Part shown: positions 55,083 through 62,018 of the stretch, in pieces
How positions within the stretch are numbered: the first letter of the stretch is position 1
Layout of the letters: each line of letters begins with the position of its first letter
Source: Bacteroidales bacterium
GTDB lineage: Bacteria; Bacteroidota; Bacteroidia; Bacteroidales; UBA10428
Direction: 5' to 3'
Length of the DNA stretch: 64,000 nt
NCBI GenBank assembly: GCA_016931575.1
Contig: JAFGEO010000055.1
Span: 45,322 to 109,321 of the forward strand
Notes under the pieces: generated by a model
The model's database searches: none
Told to the model about the DNA's origin: nothing
The model's input: the letters and a program-made list of their open reading frames with translations, nothing else
Position numbers and translations under genes: made by a program

Positions 55083-56093
55083 CTATTCCATTTTTCGAAT
55101 TGTCCTGAAGAGAAGGTCCACCAGGTCGGAAGCTCCGTCATCATTGTCCGTAACCCCGTACATATGGAGGTTGTTCTCATCTTTTTCCCTGATCATGATC
55201 GATTCCACTTTATTTAGGTAGGGCTTTCCATCCTCCATAATCTGCTCACAGACCGGTACCCGGTTTCCCGTTTGATTCAGGTCGATCAGTCCGATGTAGC
55301 TGCCCAGGATTTCTCCGTCAACGGCCCAGTTAGGAGTATTTTCAAGGGAGGCGGTGAATACCAGCATGTCTTCATCTTTCAGGATGCAGGCCCCGGAGAA
55401 GCGGGCCGTGATGCCATTGATAACGGGTAGTTCATAAGGGATTGCCTCGATTTCAGGAAGGTCCTTTTCCTTGCCTTTTACATAGTCCCTGAAGTCCTTC
55501 AGATCAATAAGGAACAGGGTGTTGTCAGCCCGGTTCAGCAGGATGAGCTTTTTTCCCCAGCGTGCTGCTCCTTCGATATTCAGGCTTCCTTTTTCGTTAC
55601 TTTTATCGGCAAGGGCAGCATAAAATTTCTTTAAGTCGTAGGATTTCGTTTTAAGGTCTGCACTGTCCAGGTCGATGCGAACAAGGATATCCCTTTCCTT
55701 ATTCCCCGATCCGGATCCAAATACCAGGATGTCTTTGTCTTTTCCCCAGGGAACAACAACCATGGATTCAAAATCGGGCTTCACTTTTGCAGGGATCCTT
55801 CCGTTTTCGGCATCTTTTGTGGGATATATTTCCAGGGTCCTGGAAATAGTTAATTCCCGATCCATTTCGATCATATAGGGAGAGTCGTCACCAATGATGT
55901 AAAAGCTGTCCCTGAGTTCAACGATTCCGGAAGCAGAAGAAAGACCTGCAACATCAACATTCTTAATAACTTCAGCCTTGAAATCAGGGTATTGGGCATG
56001 CGCTGCGGGGCAGGATAATATAAGACCTATTGGCCAGGCTGCGATCATTGGAAGGAATGAAGAGGTCCTTGTGAGGTACGATTTATAGTTCAT
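55083..56093 (-). CDS. exported beta-propeller-like protein (DUF6929-like)
   Basis: A 336-residue protein with a signal peptide ending in AAHAQ. Repeated short strands with D/N turns (SFYIIGDDSPYMIEMDREL; ILVFGSGSGNKERDILVRID; KLILLNRADNTLFLIDLKD) are typical of a six-bladed propeller, and the pattern fits DUF6929 proteins. Function unknown, perhaps carbohydrate or lactone recognition. It lies 18 nt upstream of the pectinesterase gene and may be coexpressed with it. Confidence 0.65.
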   Translation of the reverse strand: MNYKSYLTRTSSFLPMIAAWPIGLILSCPAAHAQYPDFKAEVIKNVDVAGLSSASGIVELRDSFYIIGDDSPYMIEMDRELTISRTLEIYPTKDAENGRIPAKVKPDFESMVVVPWGKDKDILVFGSGSGNKERDILVRIDLDSADLKTKSYDLKKFYAALADKSNEKGSLNIEGAARWGKKLILLNRADNTLFLIDLKDFRDYVKGKEKDLPEIEAIPYELPVINGITARFSGACILKDEDMLVFTASLENTPNWAVDGEILGSYIGLIDLNQTGNRVPVCEQIMEDGKPYLNKVESIMIREKDENNLHMYGVTDNDDGASDLVDLLFRTIRKME

Positions 56094-56473
56094 ATTTTTA
56101 AGGTCACAAATTGATTGTATTCAACAGCACTATTCAGACCTGAAAGATGGAGATTTTTTGCGGAATTTTCCACTGCTTAAAATAATATTAACATGGAGTG
56201 TTCGAAACCCTAATTTCTTAAGGGCATGTATCATTTCACCTTAAATTACCACCAGCTTAATTCCTTGCCTGCGCCACTGCTCTGGCTAAAGCGGCAGGCG
56301 GTCAGCCCATGGGGGCAGGACCTCGAACGAACAGACAAGCGCACATTCTGTCTTTTCATGGAAGCACAGCTAATCATGTGCCGCAAATTGGGTAATGCTT
56401 AGGGGCGAAAACAATATGAACGAACTCCTCCGGGTCTGCCCTTCGTTAAGCCGGACTCCGATAAAAGCCCGGT
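56094..56473. other. 380-nt intergenic region with repeat copy 2
   Basis: Between two minus-strand genes. Holds the dispersed repeat copy 2 (56315-56409) and, just before it, an inverted repeat GCCTGC...GCAGGC (around 56265-56300). No promoter consensus or ORF is convincing. Confidence 0.6.
56315..56409. repeat. dispersed intergenic repeat, copy 2
   Basis: Second copy of the ~95-nt element at 37988-38082, same orientation. Identical blocks include GCAGGACC, AACAGACA, GCGCAC, CTTTTCA, GGAAGCA and GGTAATGCT, with small insertions (ACG after CTCGA) and substitutions between them. Confidence 0.7.
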
Positions 56474-57970
56474 TTAGTTCTGGCTTTGTGCTCCGTCATA
56501 AGTACCCTGATTCGTGAAGGCATGCAGTTCAAAGATCTGATCCCGGTCATAGCTGCTCCAGTACTTTATGGCCAGCTGTTCGATATAGGTCCAGTACTGA
56601 TCTGAAAGTAAGCCGTATTCCTGCACTCCATACTTTATGTCGGCCTGCATTTGTCTGGCGATTTCAGGCTTCACCACGATGAGCACTTTCTGCTTGTTGA
56701 ATTCGAAAAGGGCTGTCGGAATGGTGGAAATGCTGTCGGAGATGGTGATCAGGCCCTGTCCGATGGTACAGCCGGTACTGATCTGAATCCCGTCGTTGAA
56801 GCAGCTGAGGGGAGGTTTGTTCCCGGCATAGGTGATTACCGTCATCGAGTTGATACCGACATTGAAATATTCCGTGGCGCGAATACCCATCTTGGCGCCG
56901 ATGATCGAATAAATCCCCGTATGGCCGTGGATCTCATTGGTCATGGCAATGGCTTTCCATTCGACACGTCCATAATCACGGAGGGTACTCTCCATCATTT
57001 CCGCATACTCGGTCTTATACAAATCTGCATCGAGAGGGAATTCCTTGAAAACCCTGTTTAACGGGACGTCAGAGGAAGACAGGATGCTGCTGACCATGGT
57101 GTACAGGGATGTTGGCTGAACATGCTTTAAGAGGGACAGGAAGCTAATATTTCCTTCGGTCCGGGATTCAAATACCAGCGGAACTTCCATAAAGACGGGG
57201 ATAAGATCGTCCCAAAGCTGCAGGTGGTTTTCTTCGATCCGTTCAACTACAGCAGGCTGTTTGTGAACTGCCAGAATAGCCTGGGAATAGACTGTTTCTT
57301 CCCGGGCAATGCTTTCCAGGTAATCGCTGTTAACAGGCAGGCGCTTTGTAGGATTTGAGATGATATCCAGCTCGATCCCCAGATTTTTAATATACTCAAA
57401 GCTCTCCGGTGAACACTGATAGTTGAAACCCTCTTCGATGTTGTGATCATTGTACCAAATGATGTGGTCGATCCTGCCGGTCAGTCCGGGGTCTGTTTTT
57501 AGCCAGTCGGCGAAGGTTTTCAGGGATCCAAGGGCCACCAGGGTGAACTTATATTCATAATCCCGGCTGACTGTATTGAGGATTATATTGGCATCTGCTT
57601 CAATATTCAGGGTGCTCAGGTCCGGTCGTGAGCCCCATTGAATGCCCTGTGCAAATCCGCCCCAGGCAGGAAGTTTTTGATCCGAACTTTCGCCTGTTCC
57701 TACCGGTATGCCCTCATGGTGGAGGGTGTGCAACAGCGACTTCACCTTCACATAAACTGAATCGGGTGTAAGGCTTCCCTGTGAACAGGTGATGGCCAGT
57801 GTGCGCATGTCTTCAACCGCCAGCAGCATGGTGATGGCACGCATATCATCGTGTGCACCATCAGTATCAATAATCAGATGATGATCGGGTATTCCTTCAT
57901 GAGCAAGGGTTATACCACCGATCATAGCAGAAAAAAATACAATTATGTAAAGTCGCAGCTTGTTCATCAA
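56474..57970 (-). CDS. exported nucleoside-hydrolase/FmdE fusion protein
   Basis: A 498-residue exported protein (signal ending TLAHEG). Residues 30-305 resemble inosine-uridine nucleoside hydrolases: IIDTDGAHDDMRAITML (35-51) keeps all three calcium aspartates. Residues 335-480 resemble the formylmethanofuran dehydrogenase subunit E (FmdE) domain: HGH at 348-350, then LSCFNDGIQISTGCTIGQG with Cys390 and Cys401. The usual HGHxC cysteine is replaced by threonine. The fusion is unusual. The start overlaps the receptor stop by 4 nt, coupling it to the NikR-linked receptor, so it probably binds or processes the imported metal complex. Confidence 0.85.
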   Translation of the reverse strand: MMNKLRLYIIVFFSAMIGGITLAHEGIPDHHLIIDTDGAHDDMRAITMLLAVEDMRTLAITCSQGSLTPDSVYVKVKSLLHTLHHEGIPVGTGESSDQKLPAWGGFAQGIQWGSRPDLSTLNIEADANIILNTVSRDYEYKFTLVALGSLKTFADWLKTDPGLTGRIDHIIWYNDHNIEEGFNYQCSPESFEYIKNLGIELDIISNPTKRLPVNSDYLESIAREETVYSQAILAVHKQPAVVERIEENHLQLWDDLIPVFMEVPLVFESRTEGNISFLSLLKHVQPTSLYTMVSSILSSSDVPLNRVFKEFPLDADLYKTEYAEMMESTLRDYGRVEWKAIAMTNEIHGHTGIYSIIGAKMGIRATEYFNVGINSMTVITYAGNKPPLSCFNDGIQISTGCTIGQGLITISDSISTIPTALFEFNKQKVLIVVKPEIARQMQADIKYGVQEYGLLSDQYWTYIEQLAIKYWSSYDRDQIFELHAFTNQGTYDGAQSQN

Positions 57971-59793
57971 AATGAGAGTTTTATTCCAAGGTTAAAGTTA
58001 ATTCCCGGCAGGGGATAACCATAATTAATTTCGTATTCTTCGTTCAATAGATTATTTAACGCTAGAAAAGCACTGAAGTTTTTAATGAGTTGGGCGTTTA
58101 TCCTGGCATTAAGCAGGGTGTACGACTGAGTTGTCTCCGGGTTGACGGAGGTATATAGACGGTCGATATGCTGCAGGCTAAGGTTCAGGGTGAGCACCTT
58201 ATACTGGTATACAGCCATCAGGTTAAACTGCTGCCTTGGCGCAGCCAGCACTACTTTGTCCATGGACAGAAAGCTATAATTGGCATGCAGGTGAAGCTTG
58301 TCCAGCACCCTGTACCTGGCGGCGAATTCAACTCCCTTGTTGGAGAAGACACCTATGTTTTGCCTTCTGACATTCGGATATTGACCAGCTACCTGGATCA
58401 TGTTATCACCCTTGGCATAGAACAGAGTGAGTTCAGTGCGCAACCGGTTTTTGAGATATTGCTGTATCCAGCTAACTTCATAATTAATCATGCTTTCAGG
58501 TTCCAATTCGGGATTTGGTGCAAACAAGTACATTTCCATGATAGTTGGGCTGCGAAAGCCTTTTGAGACAGAGGCCTTCAGGCTGGTGTTGTTGCTCGGA
58601 TTGTAATTCAGACCTATCATGGGGACCAGCTCATTTCCATAGCCGGAATTGTGTTCGAGTCTGAGTCCGGCGCTCACCGCGATCTGCTGCAGAATGCTCT
58701 GTTGCATATACGCATATATTCCCAGTTCGTTTATGGTGATCAGGCTGTCAGCTGCCATACCGCTGTTCCCCTCACCACCAAATTGTTTGGCATCGACTCC
58801 CACGGTCAGCCGGTTTCCTTTGAAGGGTCTCAGTGTCTGATAAAACATGGCTCCTGAGTTGCGATCGGTAGAGTGCCAGCCGTCAGACAGGGTGTGTTCA
58901 CCAAAATTGTGGTAGAGCTTCAGTGCGCCTTCAGTCTTATCGTACCGGTTTTCAAGAGATAGGGAGGTTTTTCCCCGTGTGATGTCAATGTTGAAGAATT
59001 CCGGTTCAGCATAGACCGATCCGTTATCATTGGCATTGAATTTTGCAAGGTTTAGATCGGCCGTAATCTGCAGGTGTTCACTCAGCTCCCAGTTCATCTT
59101 GGTATAACCGTTAGTGATGCGGAAATCGGTATTCTCACGAATTCCGTCGGTCTGGTCATGGTTCACCGAAGCAAATACACTTAGCCTGTTCTTTTTATAA
59201 CCCACTGTACCGGCATATTTTTGGGTATTATAGGAGCCATAGGAAGCCTCCAGACTACCGTTAAGCCCGTCAGATTTCTGCTGGCGTGTGATGATGTTCA
59301 CCACTCCTCCCATGGCATTGGAACCATACAGGATGGAGGCGGGACCGCGAAGGATCTCAACCTTTTCGACATCCGAGGCTACATAGGCATCGGGTAGGGG
59401 GTGACCGAAAATTCCCTGATATTGCGGGTGCCCGTCGATCAGGATAAGTACCCCGGTATTAGGTGATCCGGATACTCCCCGGATGCTGATCGCTCCTGAA
59501 CCTCCGGTAGAAACGCCAAAACCAAGGATGTTCCTCTCCGTCACAAAAACTCCGGGAGCAAAAGCGCTCAGAGCCGGGAGAATATTAATCTCTCCGGTAC
59601 TTTCAATTTCTGCTTTTGACAGGTGTGAGACCGATACGGGGACCAGCTTCTGTGCTACCTCTATCTTTGTGCCGGTAACGACCACTTCCTCCAGCGGAAT
59701 GGTATCGGTTAAACGGTTCTGTGCAGACAATCCGTTTATCATGAATAGCAGGAATATAAGGCAATTCAGTTGGATAAAGTCTTTTGTTTTCAT
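57967..59793 (-). CDS. TonB-dependent receptor of the NikR-linked locus
   Basis: A 608-residue outer-membrane receptor. After the signal (NGLSAQ) the TonB box region reads IPLEEVVVTGTKIEV; the plug follows (GSGAISIRGVSGSPNTGVLI; EILRGPASILYGSNAMGGVV) and then the barrel, ending FNLGIKLSF. It lacks the N-terminal extension of SusC-type receptors, so it is of the BtuB/siderophore class. Its ATG lies just inside a direct-repeat operator candidate shared with nikR (59800-59830). The gene after it (NH-FmdE) overlaps it by 4 nt. A nickel chelate is the likely cargo, by inference from NikR. Confidence 0.9.
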   Translation of the reverse strand: MKTKDFIQLNCLIFLLFMINGLSAQNRLTDTIPLEEVVVTGTKIEVAQKLVPVSVSHLSKAEIESTGEINILPALSAFAPGVFVTERNILGFGVSTGGSGAISIRGVSGSPNTGVLILIDGHPQYQGIFGHPLPDAYVASDVEKVEILRGPASILYGSNAMGGVVNIITRQQKSDGLNGSLEASYGSYNTQKYAGTVGYKKNRLSVFASVNHDQTDGIRENTDFRITNGYTKMNWELSEHLQITADLNLAKFNANDNGSVYAEPEFFNIDITRGKTSLSLENRYDKTEGALKLYHNFGEHTLSDGWHSTDRNSGAMFYQTLRPFKGNRLTVGVDAKQFGGEGNSGMAADSLITINELGIYAYMQQSILQQIAVSAGLRLEHNSGYGNELVPMIGLNYNPSNNTSLKASVSKGFRSPTIMEMYLFAPNPELEPESMINYEVSWIQQYLKNRLRTELTLFYAKGDNMIQVAGQYPNVRRQNIGVFSNKGVEFAARYRVLDKLHLHANYSFLSMDKVVLAAPRQQFNLMAVYQYKVLTLNLSLQHIDRLYTSVNPETTQSYTLLNARINAQLIKNFSAFLALNNLLNEEYEINYGYPLPGINFNLGIKLSF

Positions 59794-59799
59794 TTTATT

Positions 59800-59830
59800 C
59801 TTGTTACGTAATTATAAAATCGTGTTACTG
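59800..59830 (-). promoter_or_regulatory. candidate NikR operator at the TonB receptor
   Basis: Plus strand: TGTTAC (59802-59807) and TGTTAC (59823-59828), 21 nt start to start. A -7-like TAACCTTG (minus strand 59831-59838) directly abuts it. The same element stands at nikR. Confidence 0.6.
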
Positions 59831-59845
59831 CAAGGTTAAAAAAAA

Positions 59846-60247
59846 TCAATCCGCCCGGCTCATGGTCAGTTTTCCGTGCCGGATGCCTTTTACGGCGATC
59901 AGTTTGTCCGAAAGTTCAGTAAGTACGGAAGCTTTTCCTTTTACGGCGATGATCTCCATGCACATATCCTTCTCCAGGTGAAAATGTTGTGAGGAAAGGA
60001 TTACGGAATGGTATTCATGTTGAACATCGGTAAGTTGATTGAGTAAATCCCGTTTATGATGATCGAATACCAGGGTAATGGAACCGGCAACCAGGTTGTT
60101 ACATTGCCATTTGCTTAGGACAATATTATTGTTGATAAGGTGGCGGATGGCCTGCGACCTGTTGGTAAAACTGTTTTCTTCAGCATAGTTATCCAGGGCT
60201 TCCAGCAGCTCTTTTTCCAGGGATACACCAAAACGGGTTACCGACAT
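59846..60247 (-). CDS. nikR: nickel-responsive transcriptional regulator NikR
   Basis: Ribbon-helix-helix repressor of 133 residues. N-terminal DNA-binding part: MSVTRFGVSLEKELLEALDN and SFTNRSQAIRHLI. The C-terminal ACT-like nickel domain has GSITLVFDHHKRDLL, then QHEYHS, SSQHFHLEKDMCMEIIAVKG with His and Cys ligands in the classical positions. In this family nickel binding drives operator binding. The downstream genes are a TonB receptor and an NH-FmdE fusion, the likely regulon. Confidence 0.93.
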   Translation of the reverse strand: MSVTRFGVSLEKELLEALDNYAEENSFTNRSQAIRHLINNNIVLSKWQCNNLVAGSITLVFDHHKRDLLNQLTDVQHEYHSVILSSQHFHLEKDMCMEIIAVKGKASVLTELSDKLIAVKGIRHGKLTMSRAD

Positions 60248-60278
60248 CGTGTTACTATTTCAGGGATTAATGTTACTG
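60248..60278 (-). promoter_or_regulatory. candidate NikR operator at nikR
   Basis: Plus strand: TGTTAC (60250-60255) and TGTTAC (60271-60276), 21 nt start to start, directly before the nikR ATG and overlapping the predicted transcription start. Confidence 0.6.
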
Positions 60279-60280
60279 TG

Positions 60281-60310
60281 CAAATATAGGAATAGATTGG
60301 AAAAAACAAA
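60281..60310 (-). promoter_or_regulatory. nikR promoter
   Basis: The minus strand has TTTG (60307-60310), an 18-nt spacer and TATATTTG (60281-60288), a full match to the Bacteroidota -33/-7 consensus; the NikR operator candidate begins 2 nt downstream. Confidence 0.7.
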
Positions 60311-60407
60311 AGAGAGTGGCACATGATACTTGAAAAGATGGGATTAATCCGGAAAGTTGGGAACAATCCGGGAAGCAGGGAAGGTAGTGAAACGAGTGGG
60401 AGGGGGA

Positions 60408-60450
60408 GGGTTAGCGGGAGTGCGACTTAAAGTCGCGCCCCCGCTAACCC
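60408..60450. repeat. strong composite palindrome
   Basis: Outer arms GGGTTAGCGGG (60408-60418) and CCCGCTAACCC (60440-60450) with an inner stem GCGACTT/AAGTCGC (60422-60436). A further copy of the outer arm sequence, CCCCGCTAACCC, follows at 60451-60462. Confidence 0.7.
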
Positions 60451-60554
60451 CCCCGCTAACCCACCAACTGTTCGAAGTTACAGGATAAGAAGCATACTAT
60501 CCGTTCTTATCCGGATAATTTCGGATAAGCTTATTCAGTAGACACGAAGATTTA

Positions 60555-60585
60555 ATTCCAGCTGACTGCCGGGATCAGTACCCTC
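60555..60585. repeat. direct repeat flanking gene 60613-61062, copy A
   Basis: 31 nt; matches 61137-61167 at 27 of 31 positions, same orientation. Confidence 0.65.
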
Positions 60586-60612
60586 GACTCCTCGACTTCT
60601 CAGCTAATCAAT

Positions 60613-61062
60613 CTACCAGCTAAGGGTTTTAGTCCGGTTTGGTTCTTCAGCACCGTTCTCATAAATGGATAACTCAGCAGTTCCCTGACCGTAAAACTCG
60701 ATCTTTACATCGGCAGTTACCGGCCCGAATGCAGTGAATACAGTAACCCCGACACTCTCATTGTTTTTTGACCAGCCTATCATCGAGCTGGGGATTGTTC
60801 CAATGCCTCCATCTTCGATAGGTGTAGTACATTCGATAACGACTTTTAGGGAAGCTTCTTCAGGAAGCACAGCCTTCATACTGTAGAGATTTTCAACCGG
60901 AGGAATATCTGTACTGGGTTCAATGGTCAGGTCACCCTCCTGGATAATACTTTCCCCGAAATCTCCTGTGTCCGGATATTCAATTAAAGGATCTTTGCCG
61001 CATTCCATGGTCAGCAAACTGAAAATTAGCATGATGCTAAAAGGGAAGAATAGTTTTTTCAT
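60613..61062 (-). CDS. small lipoprotein-like protein of unknown function
   Basis: Not recognised. 149 residues with an N-terminal signal ending LLTMEC, a weak lipobox. The body is beta-rich, with VSVTVFTAFGPVTADVKIEF-like strands. The gene is bracketed by diverged copies of a 31-nt direct repeat (60555-60585 and 61137-61167), which could reflect gain as a cassette or local duplication. Both flanks also carry copies of an octamer related to CGACTCCT. Confidence 0.6.
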   Translation of the reverse strand: MKKLFFPFSIMLIFSLLTMECGKDPLIEYPDTGDFGESIIQEGDLTIEPSTDIPPVENLYSMKAVLPEEASLKVVIECTTPIEDGGIGTIPSSMIGWSKNNESVGVTVFTAFGPVTADVKIEFYGQGTAELSIYENGAEEPNRTKTLSW

Positions 61063-61136
61063 CTGGCATAATTTAAGTTGATAGTATTAAAAGTTGATTA
61101 ACTGATTAACTGAGTAATTGAGAAACTGACGATTTT

Positions 61137-61167
61137 ATTCCAGCCAACTGCCAGAATCAGTACCCTC
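61137..61167. repeat. direct repeat flanking gene 60613-61062, copy B
   Basis: 31 nt, second copy, on the other side of the gene, 27 of 31 identical to 60555-60585. Confidence 0.65.
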
Positions 61168-61292
61168 AGTAACTCGATTCATCCTTTACAGAATGATTAG
61201 TCAATCCTGCTACCTGAAAAGTCAGGTACTTGATTGATGGGTTATTTAGTGTAATTGGCATTTATTTTTATTGCTGTTATTTTTTGAAGTTT

Positions 61293-61348
61293 CGACTCCT
61301 CGACTCCTCGACTCCTCGACTCCTCGACTCCTCGACTCCTCGACTCCT
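61293..61348. repeat. octamer tandem array, 7 x CGACTCCT
   Basis: Seven exact head-to-tail copies of CGACTCCT in a gap between two minus-strand genes. A short related stretch (CGACTCCTCGACTTCT) stands at 60585-60600. Confidence 0.9.
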
Positions 61349-61360
61349 CACCTCATCCTT

Positions 61361-62008
61361 TTAGGGTAAACGTTCCAGCCTGTACCCATACTTCGACGAA
61401 ATAAATTTCAGGAAGCCGTCGTGGTTGTAGTAGATGGTGTCATAATAAGCATGTAATCTTATGTCATCCCTTGTACTAAAACAAATAGAGTAAACATTAT
61501 CATATATTTCATCATTAATCCAAACGGAATCTCGATATCGGACCAGGGAGAAATCAGCCTCTCTATTACTCAAAGAATCATTGCTGGTATACAGAAAATT
61601 GTACAGGTAACTGCTTCCATTCGCATAGCCTAAAAAAATATCAATCCAATTATTTTCTCCTGCTTTTGACAGCCACATTTTTATTGCCAGGTCATCTGTG
61701 GGATGAGGTATATTGGAGGAAAAGAGATACTCCTTTCCTTGATTAACTTCAAGATAGGTCTCATTTGAGCAATATTCTGCAGCAGGCATTACTATGGAAT
61801 CAGTATTCAGTGTCTCCTTTATACAGGTAAGATAGTATTCCTTCCCCCTGGATTCATCATAATACCATGTAGTATCTCCAGTTTTGAAGGGGAAATACTT
61901 TAAATTTTCTTCAGTATAAGGCGTCTGTATTTCATCTGGGCAATTATAATCGTAGCAACTGGAGAGAAATCCCATCAGGGATAATATGTATAATATTCTG
62001 GTTTTCAT
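61361..62008 (-). CDS. lipoprotein of unknown function
   Basis: A 215-residue lipoprotein (lipobox FLSSC). The body is beta-rich, with short stretches such as KYFPFKTGDTTWYYDES and IYDNVYSICFSTRDDIRLHA and a close FLKFISSKYGYRLERLP end. No family recognised. It begins 10 nt after the stop of the large exported protein upstream, so it is probably cotranscribed with it. Its 3' end lies 12 nt from the octamer array. Confidence 0.7.
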   Translation of the reverse strand: MKTRILYILSLMGFLSSCYDYNCPDEIQTPYTEENLKYFPFKTGDTTWYYDESRGKEYYLTCIKETLNTDSIVMPAAEYCSNETYLEVNQGKEYLFSSNIPHPTDDLAIKMWLSKAGENNWIDIFLGYANGSSYLYNFLYTSNDSLSNREADFSLVRYRDSVWINDEIYDNVYSICFSTRDDIRLHAYYDTIYYNHDGFLKFISSKYGYRLERLP

Positions 62009-62018
62009 ATTTCATAAG

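Larger units (their letters stand above)
60248..60612. other. 365-nt region upstream of nikR
   Basis: Holds the nikR operator and promoter, a strong composite palindrome (60408-60450), another stem GGATAAGAA/TTCTTATCC (60483-60512) and one copy of a direct repeat (60555-60585) that recurs at 61137-61167. No gene. Confidence 0.6.

Noticed and set aside
61293..61348. CRISPR array
   Set aside because: The octamer copies are contiguous with no spacers, and there are no cas genes in the window.
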